Assembly (NCBI GenBank): GCA_963697355.1
Contig: CAVONV010000021.1
Location: forward strand, 1 to 64,000
Length of the DNA stretch: 64,000 bases
Source: CAVONV01 sp963697355
Lineage (GTDB): Bacteria; Acidobacteriota; Vicinamibacteria; Marinacidobacterales; DATDRI01
Reading direction: 5' to 3'
Both the position numbers and the translations under genes were made by a program. Of the stretch, positions 36,418 to 45,908 are shown in pieces (position 1 is the first letter of the stretch; every line of letters starts with the position of its first letter). Under the pieces are notes generated by a model. The model searched no databases. It worked only from the letters and a program-made list of their open reading frames with translations, and was not told the DNA's origin.

Positions 36418-37665
36418 ATGATAGGTAAGGTCAGACAAATCTACTTTTCTCTCCTACTTCTGCCGATAACGGCCGCTCCGGCATTGACACAGCCCAAGAC
36501 ACGAACTGAGGAGATCGAGCAGATCCGTCGCGACAAGATGGCCAGACTCTGGCCGGAACGACAATCCCCGTTGGTCGACGAAGTGAACAAGCTGGTGGAA
36601 AGGGGACTGTTGAGCGGAACCGAGACCGGCAAGGGCGCTAACGGGTGGCAAGTCGTCTTGGGCGGCATGCGGTCCGGGCAAGGCGCGACGGTTGGTGTGG
36701 GTTATCGCCGGAGTGACTTCTGGCGGGATCGTCTCGACTGGCGCGTGACGGGACGGATGACCCCCGAGCTTGCCACGATGGTCGACTTCCAATTGGATTT
36801 CAAGAGCTTCCGGTCTGAGCGCACGTTCTTGACCTTTTACGGCAAATACGAGAACTCTCCTCAAATGGACTACTACGGCCAGGGCATGTCGGCGAGCGTG
36901 GACGACCGGTCGAGCTACAGTTACGAGACCACGCAGTTCGATTTCAATGCCGGCTTGGAGATCTTCAAAAACTTCAGGATTGCGATTACAGGCGGTGTTT
37001 TAGGGGTCCATACGGGAAAAGGGAGGCGCGGTGGCGTTCCGTCGACTGATGAAATCTTCGACTCGACGACGGCACCAGGCTTGGGCGAGAACACGGTCTT
37101 TGCCCGTACGGGAGGCTTCCTCATTTACGACTGGCGGGATTACAAGCAAGGGCCCAAGGCCGGTGGCCTTTACGGATTGCGGTGGCGCCTGCATTCGGAC
37201 CGGGAGCTCTTCAAGTACAGCTTCAAACAAGCTGAGCTCGAGTTTCAGCAGTACATTCCCTACTTCAACAAAACCCGAACCATCGCGATTCGTGTCGCAT
37301 CGGTACTCTCGTTTCCTACGGAAGGAGACGCCGTTCCTTTTTACTCCCAGCCCACCATAGGCGGCAACGACGATTTGCGGGGTTTTGCACGATACCGCTA
37401 CACGGACGATCACTCCATCTTCGTCAGTGTCGAACACCGGTGGTACGCCTTTTCGGGTCTCGACATGGCGGTGTTCATCGATGGCGGAAAGGTGGTTCCG
37501 AGGAAGAAACTGATCGATCCCCAAAAGCTCAAGTACAGCGGTGGCATCGGGTTTCGGGCGCGACTCGCCAATGCCGTCATCATGCGAGTCGATATGGCCT
37601 ATGGCGACGAGGGCTTTCGATTCATGTGGACCTTTAGCGACATCTATAAGTTGAGGTGGCGGTGA
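36418..37665 (+). CDS. Omp85/BamA-type outer-membrane barrel without POTRA domains
   Basis: 415 residues. The ATG at 36418 is preferred; the GGGGG 9 nt upstream fits it better than the GTG at 36409. After a signal peptide and a short helical segment (TEEIEQIRRDKMARLWPE), the chain is a 16-strand-type barrel ending in FSDIYKLRWR. The Omp85 signature is GGNDDLRGFARYRYTDDH, equivalent to the (V/I)RGF loop 6 motif, followed by GLDMAVFIDGGKV. No POTRA repeats are present, so it is a D15-type barrel rather than BamA. First gene of a five-gene operon; the stop overlaps the next start (TGATG). Confidence 0.85.
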   Translation: MIGKVRQIYFSLLLLPITAAPALTQPKTRTEEIEQIRRDKMARLWPERQSPLVDEVNKLVERGLLSGTETGKGANGWQVVLGGMRSGQGATVGVGYRRSDFWRDRLDWRVTGRMTPELATMVDFQLDFKSFRSERTFLTFYGKYENSPQMDYYGQGMSASVDDRSSYSYETTQFDFNAGLEIFKNFRIAITGGVLGVHTGKGRRGGVPSTDEIFDSTTAPGLGENTVFARTGGFLIYDWRDYKQGPKAGGLYGLRWRLHSDRELFKYSFKQAELEFQQYIPYFNKTRTIAIRVASVLSFPTEGDAVPFYSQPTIGGNDDLRGFARYRYTDDHSIFVSVEHRWYAFSGLDMAVFIDGGKVVPRKKLIDPQKLKYSGGIGFRARLANAVIMRVDMAYGDEGFRFMWTFSDIYKLRWR

Positions 37666-40559
37666 TGCGAGCCAGAAGAGTTCCGAGCAGCGTGCTGTTA
37701 TTGGTCCTTGTGGGTCTTTGCCTTTCGGCTCCCAATCTGTATGCCCAAAAGTTCTATCCCGACGATCCCTTGGCGAAGGAACCGCCGCCTATGCCGGTGA
37801 TCGATGCCGAGCCTCGAGAGCTTTCAGAGATTTTGGAGTGGGTGAGCAGCCAGTTTGGAGACCCGGGTGAGCGGCATCCCGAGACCGGCGTCATACCGGG
37901 TATGGGGGTCAACACGCTGGGGGAGGTCATGGATGGACCTTGGTACCAGAACCGTCATGGCAAGAAGCGGATGAGCCTAGAAGAATTGAAGCGGGGTACC
38001 GGAGACGACCGACCCCCTCTGAGAGACGAACCATGGAAGGCCCTGACGGTAAAGGCCGTCGGCGTGCGCCCCGGTATTCTCATTGCGGACTCCAAATACC
38101 AGCTGTATCTGCTGCGGTTCGATCCACCCGACCACCTCGAAATGTCCACGGGTGCGACGATGGTGGCAACGAAGATCATGTACGCCCTGGGCTACAACGT
38201 GCCGGAGAACTACATCGTGTATTTCGAGAGGGATCAGCTCGTCGCCTCGGACGCCGGTGAGGACGTCACGAGTATGGGCGAACGCCGGGACCTTACCGAA
38301 GAGGACATCGACAACTTTCTGAAGAAGGTCGCACGGGATCCGGAAAAAGGCTATCGAGCCGTTGCCACTAGGGTGGCCGGAGCGTGGGAAGGACTGCTCG
38401 GCCCCTTTCAAGTGTTCGGGACGCGCAGCGACGATCCCAACGACATCGTGCCTCACGAGCACCGCCGGGACTTGAGAGGGCTTTTTGTTTTTTCCGCCTG
38501 GCTCAATAACGCCTATATGAGTGCACTCCATACGCTGGATGCTTTGGTCATCGAGAACGACGTTCCCTACATAAGGCACTACCTCGTGGATTTCTACACC
38601 GCGTTGGGAAGTGCTAGAGACAGCCGCAAAAAGGCCCATGAGGGAAACGTTTTACTTTTTGACCGTGGCCAAACCCTCAAAAACATCGCCGGGTTGGGCT
38701 TTTACAGCCAACGTTGGATGCGAGCCAAGTATCCCAAGTTCTCCTCTGTCGGCCGTTTCGAGTATGCCACTTTCGAGCCGGAGAAATGGACGACGGAGTA
38801 CGAGCTCGCTCCTTTTGCCAATCGACTCCCGGACGATACCTATTGGGCAGCCAAACAGGTCATGGCTTTTACAGACGAAGAAATTCGAGCGTTGGTCGGC
38901 ACAGGACAATACAGTAACCCGGAAGCCGAAGACTGGATTGCGCGATGCTTGACGGCACGGCGGGACAAGATTGGGCAAACCTACCTGAAGAAAGTGCTTC
39001 CTCTCGATAACTTTAGATTAGAGAACGGTGAGTTGGCATTCGATAATCTCGAAGCGAAATACGGCTTTGTGTCAGCTCCTCAAAGCTACAATGTCCAGTG
39101 GTCTCATTTCGACAACGACCTCGAAAAACATACTCCTATTGGAGGGAAGGTGACGTCCTTCGAAGTGCCTTCCATCGTGGAGACGGGTGAGGAAGGAGTT
39201 TACGTCGCGGCTAAAATCTGGGCGGAAGATCCTCAAACGTCCGTCAGCGTCTTTATGCGCAAAGAGTCCGGCGATCTCAAGGTCGTGGGCATCGACCGCA
39301 ACTGGCCGGACAAGCTCCTCGCCGATGCTGCACAGGATTTCGACACCGGTAGGAGTCGATACATCGATCTGGAGCAGGTCCAAAAGCACTTGTTTGATCC
39401 CTATGCCGAAGCGTACAACGAGAGGGCGGGACGCTCACTGAGCCCTCAGGAGTATTTCGACTCGATGACCATATCCGAGCGGACGACGTTCGATGCGGTG
39501 ACACATGCCTTGATCAACTCTACGCTCACCGACGAGGAGGGTAATTCGCTCGGGAGGGCTATCGACCTCGTGAAAGGTATCGAGCGGATAGCAGGTCAAT
39601 ATTACGGTCGAGGGGGCGATCAGCAATTCCGTCTCTATGTTTTTCTCGAGCCCAACACGAGGGAAACTCTCGAAAAGTCCAAAGAGTTCTTCCTCGGCCA
39701 TGAGAATACGGTGTACCACGTGGGCTATCCCACCTCCTTCCGGCAGGAAGGAAAAGTGCCCAACATTCAGTTCTCAGTTTCCGACGACAGTACGAGGGCG
39801 GACATCGACGTGGACTACCGCTCGAGCAAGATACCCCAAGCCATGTTCAATGGCCACTTGACTTCGGCCAACTCTGACGTGCGAGCCGGCGACAACCACG
39901 AGAAGCACAACGGACGCTGGGGAGGATTCGTCGCTTGGTGGCAAGGTATCTTTGGTCAGTTTAAGGAGCGAGACGAAACGGTCCAGCGAGACATCCTGTA
40001 CACGGAGCCCCCGGAGGAGCCGACGCCGCTGCCGCCCAATCGAGCGCGAGGTGTAAAGATCGACCAGATTCACGATGCGGTGCAAGAGTTTCTAACAGAC
40101 TGGCTGGTTCGAGGGGACGTGGAAGAAGCCATGGAGTTCATGTCGCCCCGGTCTTACGCCTGTCTGAACTTGGATGACGATGCACAGGACGAGGCCCTTG
40201 ATGCCCGTCAAGCTCGTGAGACGCTCAAGGACTTGATGGAGCTAGCGGTCGACGAACTGGGTGACCGTGACAACTTGACTGAAGCCATTGACGAAGTGAT
40301 CCCTCGGAGCAAAACAACGCGCGTGATCTCGCATCCCTACGAAAGAGACTTCACCGTGGACGAGATGACCAATGAGCTTGCGGAACAGTATGTTTGCGGC
40401 GACGTGCCCGCTCGTCCCGCGGGAACGGGAGATCAGTACGGGACCTATTGGGGTGTCATCTTCCGGTTCAAAGACGAGAGCTCGGGCATACTCGGATTGC
40501 TGTGGACACGTGAAGAGGGCAACTGGCGGATAGTCTCGTACAAGTCTTTTCCACAATAA
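37665..40559 (+). CDS. large exported kinase-like protein, 964 aa
   Basis: The ATG at 37665 overlaps the barrel stop and is preferred to a GTG at 37656. A signal peptide ends near LYAQ (residue 28). Residues 120-360 resemble an exported kinase-like family common in Acidobacteria: YQLYLLRFDPPDHLEMSTGA, a TKIMYALGYNVPENYIVYFE helix, DPNDIVPHEHRRDLRGLFVF, and RHYLVDFYTALGS. Compared with active HipA/FAM20-type kinases, the FDPP lysine is Arg here and the HxD/DFG-like acids are changed (DFYTALG), so a pseudokinase is possible. The rest, including a C-terminal domain with TDWLVRGDVEEAMEFMSPRS resembling a small NTF2-like fold, is unassigned. Cotranslated with an Omp85 barrel. Confidence 0.6.
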   Translation: MRARRVPSSVLLLVLVGLCLSAPNLYAQKFYPDDPLAKEPPPMPVIDAEPRELSEILEWVSSQFGDPGERHPETGVIPGMGVNTLGEVMDGPWYQNRHGKKRMSLEELKRGTGDDRPPLRDEPWKALTVKAVGVRPGILIADSKYQLYLLRFDPPDHLEMSTGATMVATKIMYALGYNVPENYIVYFERDQLVASDAGEDVTSMGERRDLTEEDIDNFLKKVARDPEKGYRAVATRVAGAWEGLLGPFQVFGTRSDDPNDIVPHEHRRDLRGLFVFSAWLNNAYMSALHTLDALVIENDVPYIRHYLVDFYTALGSARDSRKKAHEGNVLLFDRGQTLKNIAGLGFYSQRWMRAKYPKFSSVGRFEYATFEPEKWTTEYELAPFANRLPDDTYWAAKQVMAFTDEEIRALVGTGQYSNPEAEDWIARCLTARRDKIGQTYLKKVLPLDNFRLENGELAFDNLEAKYGFVSAPQSYNVQWSHFDNDLEKHTPIGGKVTSFEVPSIVETGEEGVYVAAKIWAEDPQTSVSVFMRKESGDLKVVGIDRNWPDKLLADAAQDFDTGRSRYIDLEQVQKHLFDPYAEAYNERAGRSLSPQEYFDSMTISERTTFDAVTHALINSTLTDEEGNSLGRAIDLVKGIERIAGQYYGRGGDQQFRLYVFLEPNTRETLEKSKEFFLGHENTVYHVGYPTSFRQEGKVPNIQFSVSDDSTRADIDVDYRSSKIPQAMFNGHLTSANSDVRAGDNHEKHNGRWGGFVAWWQGIFGQFKERDETVQRDILYTEPPEEPTPLPPNRARGVKIDQIHDAVQEFLTDWLVRGDVEEAMEFMSPRSYACLNLDDDAQDEALDARQARETLKDLMELAVDELGDRDNLTEAIDEVIPRSKTTRVISHPYERDFTVDEMTNELAEQYVCGDVPARPAGTGDQYGTYWGVIFRFKDESSGILGLLWTREEGNWRIVSYKSFPQ

Positions 40560-40683
40560 GTGAAGGGAGTCTTCGTGTGCTAAGGGTTCATCTATCGTCT
40601 CTCGGTACACGGGAACGAATCCCAGAAAGGTGCAGCAACGTGGCCCGTCGCCGGTTAGCCGGTAATCCGGGGAGGTTAAGGAT

Positions 40684-41301
40684 ATGAAAGGATTCTTTCG
40701 TTCATTCGTCGAGGGTTTCTTTGTTCTCTTGCCGATACTGATCGCGTACTTGCTGCTGGGCCAGCTTTTCGACATGACGATGGCCCTGACGCAGCCCATT
40801 TTGGACGTTTTGCCAGCCCGCCTCTTTCCGGGCGAGTGGTCCTACAAATTTGCGGCCGCGGGGATTTTGGTCGTGGTCATCGCACTGGTTGGCCTTGCAA
40901 GCCATTCTGCTTTGGCGCGGCGGTTTGGTGCCTGGTTCGAGAGCACCATTCTCGTACGGTTTCCGCCCTACAATATCCTGAGGAGCTTGTCCGCACGGAT
41001 CTCCGGTAAAGGTAAGGATGCCCCCGACCAGCTCCAACCAGCAGTCCTTTCCGTCTCTTCTGACATCCGCATGCTCGTGGCGATCGTGGAAGAGCTTCCC
41101 GACGGCCACCTGACCGTCTTCGTGCCTCTCGCGCCAACCCCTGGAGTGGGATTTCTACAGGTTGTGAGTGGTTCCAAAGTCGAGAAGCTCGACGCCTCGA
41201 TGATGGATGCCTTGGGATGGATCTTGAACTGGGGAGAAGGGACCGAAAAGCTGCTCCAGTCGCAAAGGCAGCCCAATGCGACTCCTGGAACGCAGGCATG
41301 A
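40684..41301 (+). CDS. DUF502 family inner-membrane protein
   Basis: 205 residues. Two TM helices: FVEGFFVLLPILIAYLLLGQ and FAAAGILVVVIALVGLASHS. The DUF502 signature follows: RFPPYNILRSLSARIS and GHLTVFVPLAPTPGVGFLQV. DUF502 proteins are widespread in bacteria and plants (COV-like) with no defined biochemical role. The stop overlaps the next start (ATGA at 41298-41301), indicating translational coupling. It is the only obvious inner-membrane member of this operon and could connect the periplasmic protein to the inner membrane; that is inference. Confidence 0.85.
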   Translation: MKGFFRSFVEGFFVLLPILIAYLLLGQLFDMTMALTQPILDVLPARLFPGEWSYKFAAAGILVVVIALVGLASHSALARRFGAWFESTILVRFPPYNILRSLSARISGKGKDAPDQLQPAVLSVSSDIRMLVAIVEELPDGHLTVFVPLAPTPGVGFLQVVSGSKVEKLDASMMDALGWILNWGEGTEKLLQSQRQPNATPGTQA

Positions 41302-42221
41302 AGTTTCCCCTGAGACGCCTTTTTCTATCAATAGTATCTGTCCTGATATGGATAGCCACCACCGCCGGTGGACAAGAGTTGGAGCCGAGACTTTACAGCA
41401 ACACGCCCGTCGGCGTGAATGCAGTCGCGTTGAGCTATGGCTATTCGAGAGGAAACGTGTTGCTGGTTCCCGCGCTTCCTCTTGACAATGTGGACGGATC
41501 CCTCAACCTCGTTGCGTTCACTTATCTCCGGGCCGTAGACCTCTTCGGAAAGGCAGGAAAATTCGAGGTGACCGTCCCCTACGCTTGGGGAAAATACGAA
41601 GGCTTTTTTGAAGAAGAGTTCCGTACGCGCAAGCTCGTCGGGTGGGGAGACCCTCGCTTCCGGTTGGCGGTCAATCTGACGGGAGCCCCGGCTCTGAACG
41701 TCAAGGAGTTCGCCGACTATCGGCAGAAGACAATCGTCGGGGTGGGTCTTCAGGTGTCCGCGCCTGTGGGTAAATACGAACCGGACCGTTTATTCAACCT
41801 TGGCGCGAACCGGTGGTCCTTCCGACCGGAAATCGGCGTCTCCCGAGTGTGGCGTAAGTGGTTCTTCGAGCTAGCGGGGGGCGGTTTGTTCTTCACGACC
41901 AACGACGATTTTTTCGGCGGGCAGGTTCTGGAACAAAAACCTTTTTACGCGATCAAGGCCCATGCGATAAGGCCGTTCCGGCCGGGCCTTTGGCTGGCCA
42001 TCAACTTCGGTTACGGTACCGGTGGAGAGTGGAAGGTCAACGGGGAGCCTCGCGGCAACATCCAGCGCAATTATCGATTCGGTTGTACACTCTCCCTCCC
42101 TTTAAAAGGCGGGAGCTCTATCAAGATCATTGGGGCCAGCGGTGTGGCGACCCGTTTTGGCTCGGACCTTGACGCCATTGTCCTTGCTTATCAATACACT
42201 TGGGGTGGAAAAGGCAAGTAG
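41298..42221 (+). CDS. PF13557-type outer-membrane transporter
   Basis: 307 residues from the ATG at 41298, which overlaps the DUF502 stop. Signal peptide FLSIVSVLIWIATTAGGQ. Family motifs: LYSNTPVGVNAVALSYGYSR, VDLFGKAGKFEVTVPYAWG, GWGDPRFRLAVNLTGAPAL, PVGKYEPDRLFNLGANRWSF and a terminal strand LDAIVLAYQYTW. This is the same MetA-pathway barrel family as the gene at 5.8 kb, though not closely similar. As the second predicted barrel of the operon (with the Omp85 protein), it may transport a small molecule handled by the system. Confidence 0.85.
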   Translation: MKFPLRRLFLSIVSVLIWIATTAGGQELEPRLYSNTPVGVNAVALSYGYSRGNVLLVPALPLDNVDGSLNLVAFTYLRAVDLFGKAGKFEVTVPYAWGKYEGFFEEEFRTRKLVGWGDPRFRLAVNLTGAPALNVKEFADYRQKTIVGVGLQVSAPVGKYEPDRLFNLGANRWSFRPEIGVSRVWRKWFFELAGGGLFFTTNDDFFGGQVLEQKPFYAIKAHAIRPFRPGLWLAINFGYGTGGEWKVNGEPRGNIQRNYRFGCTLSLPLKGGSSIKIIGASGVATRFGSDLDAIVLAYQYTWGGKGK

Positions 42222-42267
42222 CCCCTGGGAGAATCCTGTAAGGCAAATTCAAGAGGAGTAAATCATC

Positions 42268-43338
42268 ATGAATTCATTTTTGGGAAAAGCCCTCATGGTT
42301 GTTTTGGTCGCGTGGTTGGCTGCGCCGCTAAGCGCTGTCGGTCAAACTCAGCCGCGTGAGCCGCACACCTTTCTCATGAAGCATATCGGATTCAAGCCGG
42401 CCGATATCAGCGAAATGGAGCAAGGTAAGGTCGTTACAAAAGTTCTGAAGACTAACGAGAAAACCGAAGTAGCTGTTTTCGGCATTGTATGGATCGATGC
42501 GCCCATGGATTGGTTCGTCAGGTGGCAGAAAGATATCGAGACGCTCGAAAGCGGTGATGCGGTCCAAGCCATCAAGAAGATCAGCGACCCGCCCCAGCTT
42601 TCGGATTTTGACGAGTTGTCGTTTCCTGAAGAGGACCTGAAGGCCATTCCCAAATGCAAGGTGGGTGACTGCGAGGTCAAAGTCGATGAGCCGGCATTGG
42701 CGCGGGTCCAAAAGGAACTCAACTGGTCCGCCCCCGATGCTCATGACCAAGCCAACCGACTCATACGTCAGATGACGCTGGAGGCGGCTCAGGAATACCA
42801 CAAGAACGGTGATGCCTCCTTGGGAGCCTACCGTGACAAGAAAAGGCCCACGTTCTTGGAAAAGGAGTTCGACGGACTCTTGAAGAACTCGCCCTTTCTT
42901 GTCGAGTACATCCCCGAGTTTCATCGCTACCTGGACGATTACCCGAATGCAGAGCTACCGGGTGCGGATAGCTATTTGTATTGGTCACGTGTGCAGTTCG
43001 GCCTTCGTCCGACGGTGCGGATGAACCATGTTGTCATCTACCCCTTTGGAGAAGGCGATGATGCCGCCGTGGCCATTGGCTCGAAAATGCTCTACGCCAG
43101 CCACTACTTTCATACCGCGTTGGAACTGAAGTTCCTCGTCAAGGACAGCGCCAATCCGAAGAAGGAGGGCTTTTATCTCATTAGTCTGAACCGAAGCCGA
43201 TCGGACGGCTTGACGGGTCTTTTCGGTGGCATCGTCCGTAGTTCGGCGCAGTCCGAGGCTCGGAAGGGCCTTGCCTTTGCTTTGGAGTCTGGTAAACAGG
43301 TTCTGGAGGAAGCGTACAGCAAGTACACCTCGCCATAG
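42268..43338 (+). CDS. unrecognised exported protein, 356 aa
   Basis: A signal peptide (MVVLVAWLAAPLSAVGQ) follows an AGAGGAG ribosome-binding site 9 nt before the ATG. The middle has a DAPMDWFVRWQKDIETLES region, a helical KVDEPALARVQKELNW part and a CKVGDCEVK cysteine pair that may form a disulfide. The C-terminal 80 residues (SHYFHTALELKFLVKD to the end) include GLFGGIVRSSAQSEARKGLA. The fold is reminiscent of START-like or lipid-binding proteins, but I cannot assign one. It is the last gene of the five-gene operon. A C-terminal fragment of a paralogue lies at 34.3 kb. Confidence 0.6.
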   Translation: MNSFLGKALMVVLVAWLAAPLSAVGQTQPREPHTFLMKHIGFKPADISEMEQGKVVTKVLKTNEKTEVAVFGIVWIDAPMDWFVRWQKDIETLESGDAVQAIKKISDPPQLSDFDELSFPEEDLKAIPKCKVGDCEVKVDEPALARVQKELNWSAPDAHDQANRLIRQMTLEAAQEYHKNGDASLGAYRDKKRPTFLEKEFDGLLKNSPFLVEYIPEFHRYLDDYPNAELPGADSYLYWSRVQFGLRPTVRMNHVVIYPFGEGDDAAVAIGSKMLYASHYFHTALELKFLVKDSANPKKEGFYLISLNRSRSDGLTGLFGGIVRSSAQSEARKGLAFALESGKQVLEEAYSKYTSP

Positions 43339-43499
43339 ACTCGTTCTTGGCTTTGCGATCCCTTGTGTTCGTTGGAGGACGAAGGACAGCGAGCAGTGGA
43401 TTCCTTCGTCTCCGGCGCCAAGAGCACCTCCAGTGCCACGTCCGAAAACCAGGCCTGGCATGGATAGACTACCGTTTCCGATGTCACATCACTGATTCG

Positions 43500-43760
43500 G
43501 AGTCTTCAGGAGAAAAAGTTCTTCAGGCCGCCAAGCATCATCCCAGTCTGGCCATGTTGGCGGCCGGTATGTTCTGTTCGTCAGCAGTTGTGTTGAGCTC
43601 GGCGAGTTTCTTGGCGGCGTTGAAAGGGGCGAGACGGTCGTCAAACGCATGCCATTTCGACGCGCGCCCATCGAGATGAGCATCGTAAGTTTCGCCATGG
43701 AGTCGACGCCGTCGTCGCCATCCTTGCGATAACCGACCGTCTCGTGAACATAGCGAGTAT
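43500..43760 (-). pseudogene. unassigned gene fragment with one frame change
   Basis: Two overlapping frames make one plausible C-terminal segment: YVHETVGYRKDGDDGVDSM, then after a shift near 43690 ETYDAHLDGRASKWHAFDDR and LAPFNAAKKLAELN, ending at a TGA near 43550. Its charged, helical character looks like real coding sequence, but no family is recognisable and no start is visible. The 43339-43500 part before it holds nothing I can support. Confidence 0.3.
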
Positions 43761-43784
43761 CTTAGCGGTGGCTACCTTGATCCG

Positions 43785-44006
43785 GTGGCTGTTCGCACAC
43801 AATTCGCCGATTACATGCTGCGCAATCCATCGATGAAGTACGTCACGTCGACCTTCCTCATTTTGATTGGGATGACGTTGATTTTGCAGGGCTTCCAGAT
43901 TGATTTTCCCGGGGAGGCGTTCGGATTGGGGCTCCTTGCCGCCATTATCGTGCAGACGGTGCACCAAAGGCGCCGCGAAAGGAAAGTTGCACGCACCGGG
44001 GAGTGA
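43785..44006 (+). pseudogene. TerC-family integral membrane protein, C-terminal remnant
   Basis: About 65 residues: FADYMLRNPSMKYVTSTFLI, then LIGMTLILQGFQIDF and a last membrane helix GEAFGLGLLAAIIVQTVHQR. This resembles the end of TerC/YoaE proteins (…RHPTxKMLALSFLLLIGVxLxxxGF). The N-terminal four-fifths is missing. The last 50 bases recur at 45.4 kb on the other side of the Fic gene. Confidence 0.45.
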
Positions 44007-44197
44007 GATGCGCAAGGGAATCGCTCGGCCGATGCTTGCATGTCCTCCACCAGAATACGGCTTGTGGGTGCACGACGAAGTTGGAAAACAGCCTAACGAA
44101 CCGGGGAAGAGCGGCCTCGCGCATTTACACGTGAATTGCGCACTTTGATTCGATCCCGTGTGTGAATGTTCAGGACCAACCCACACGGCGCCAGACA

Positions 44198-45271
44198 TTA
44201 CCCCGTTTTTTGCCCCCTTTCAAAGACATTACCCCTTTTCCGCCATCGAGCACCGCGCCCGGTTCCCTGACTCTCGATTTTACCGTCGTTCCGAAGTTGC
44301 CGGAGAACGCGGCGCACCATATCGCGACTGACTGCTGGACAGGCCTTTTGCAGCTCCGAAACGGTGAAATCCTTGGGCATTGACCGAATGGCTATCAGAA
44401 CTTGCTCCGTTTTCGCCCCGCGCGGGCTCTTTAGTTGGCCGACGCGTTCCTCGAACTCCCGATAAGCCTCTTTAAGGACAAAGAGCATAAAGCTGATGTG
44501 AGGCCAAGGGTCTTGGCGGCCTTCGTGCCACCCTTGCGATCCAATCTCCAGAGTCTCGTAGTAACGATCCTTGTTCTGCTCGATGACTCGCTCGAGGCTG
44601 ATGTAGCGCCCCACATGGAAGCCCAGGTGATAGCACTCGAGCAAAAAGAGCAATCGCGATACACGACCATTCCCGTCGCGAAAGGGGTGAATACACAGAA
44701 AATCCAGGCTGAATGCTCCCAGTGCAATAAGCGGGTGCACCCAGCGCTCGTCGATACACCGATTCCAATTTAGGACAAGCTCCTTCGAACATCGGGGTGT
44801 TTCTGATGCCGCGACCGGTCTGAAGCGCACCCGAACGGATCCGTCAGGATAGCGTTCGATAATGTCACTGTCTTTCCTTTTGTATCGTCCCGCATCCCCA
44901 ACTCCGCCTCGTGCAAGCCGGTGGAGTTCCCGAATCGTACCGATCGAGATCTTCACTTTTTCATGGCCCTCATGAACGAGTTTCAGAGCATCGCGGTAGC
45001 CGCGAAGCTCTTCCTCATTCCTATCCCGCAGTTGCGATTTCCCTAACACGACCGTTCGCTGACGTGATTGGTCAACCACCACTCCTTCGATTCGGTTCGA
45101 GGACACGGTGCTCTCGACGAGGGCATGCTCACGCAGAACCTTAAGCGTTTGCGGGGACTGGCGCCGGAACAGGGTCTGCTTACCCCGGGCTTCACCGAGA
45201 TCGGCCAGATACCAACCGATGGTTGCCGGAATATCGTCTTGGCCTGTTTCGAACATTTTGAGTGTTTGCAT
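44198..45271 (-). CDS. Fic family protein (AMP transferase type) with C-terminal winged helix
   Basis: 357 residues. The ATG at 45271 follows GAGGGG with 6 nt spacing; the frame is open further upstream but without a start signal. The Fic catalytic loop is HPFRDGNGRVSRLL, matching HPFx(D/E)GNGRxxR. An inhibitory helix motif SNRIEG (S-xxx-E-G) lies before the core, so this is a class II Fic protein held inactive by its own Glu. The C-terminus (VSELQKACPAVSRDMVRRVL) is a winged-helix domain. Target unknown; such proteins modify proteins with AMP and some act as toxin-like switches. Its flanks share a short repeat of a terC 3' end. Confidence 0.85.
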   Translation of the reverse strand: MQTLKMFETGQDDIPATIGWYLADLGEARGKQTLFRRQSPQTLKVLREHALVESTVSSNRIEGVVVDQSRQRTVVLGKSQLRDRNEEELRGYRDALKLVHEGHEKVKISIGTIRELHRLARGGVGDAGRYKRKDSDIIERYPDGSVRVRFRPVAASETPRCSKELVLNWNRCIDERWVHPLIALGAFSLDFLCIHPFRDGNGRVSRLLFLLECYHLGFHVGRYISLERVIEQNKDRYYETLEIGSQGWHEGRQDPWPHISFMLFVLKEAYREFEERVGQLKSPRGAKTEQVLIAIRSMPKDFTVSELQKACPAVSRDMVRRVLRQLRNDGKIESQGTGRGARWRKRGNVFERGQKTG

Positions 45272-45391
45272 CGATCCCCTCGACATGTTCTGCGAGCTTT
45301 GGGGAGATAAAACTCTCCAAGCTAGGAGGATGTTATCAAATGTCAGTACAGGAGGGTGGGACTCGATCGCGAGCCCGCAGTCGCTGCATGT

Positions 45392-45476
45392 GGGATTGGG
45401 GCTCCTTGCCGCCATCATCGTTCAGACGGTGTACCAACGGCGCCGCCTGAGACAGACTGCACCTCATGGAAGTTGA
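45392..45476 (+). repeat. second copy of the terC 3' end
   Basis: Codes GLGLLAAIIVQTVYQRRRLR in the same orientation as the copy at 43926-43983, with a few substitutions. The two copies flank the Fic gene as imperfect direct repeats of about 55 bases. The rest of the terC gene is absent at this position. Confidence 0.6.
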
Positions 45477-45567
45477 GGAAGATAAGAAGGACCGTATCCA
45501 AAACCGAGTCGGGCCAGCAAGCGCTCAGAAAACTGACCTTGATGATTCTCAAGTGTGACTTTAGAAT

Positions 45568-45792
45568 TCTCAAAAAAGGAGAGGAGTCATTCCTCGCGAA
45601 CTGGGCAGGGAGCTTCGCATTGGTGCTAGAGGACTGCTACCAAAGCTCACGACGATTCTCGGAGAGCGCTGTGTCGATGCACTCATCGTGCACCCGGCGG
45701 CTGCTTCGGGACCTCGCTTGGCGAGCGTAGCTCCCGGCGTTCGTGCTGTAACGCTAGAGGAGTTCCTACAAAACTTTCCGGATAAGATCTAA
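45568..45792 (+). other. open frame fragment, unassigned
   Basis: In frame: VIPRELGRELRIGARGLLPK, then GERCVDALIVHPAAASGPRL and ending EEFLQNFPDKI at 45792. It follows a TAG and has no clear start, though AGGAGAGGAG lies just before it. It looks like the 3' end of a coding gene. No family recognised. Confidence 0.3.
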
Positions 45793-45908
45793 GACCTTGG
45801 CCGAAGCAGGTAGAATGGCAGAGGATTACACTGAACTGTGGAAACTGCTGGCGAAAGGCAGCAAGTTTGGCGAGGCGAAATCACATTCGTTGTTGGAGGA
45901 TGAACTAC

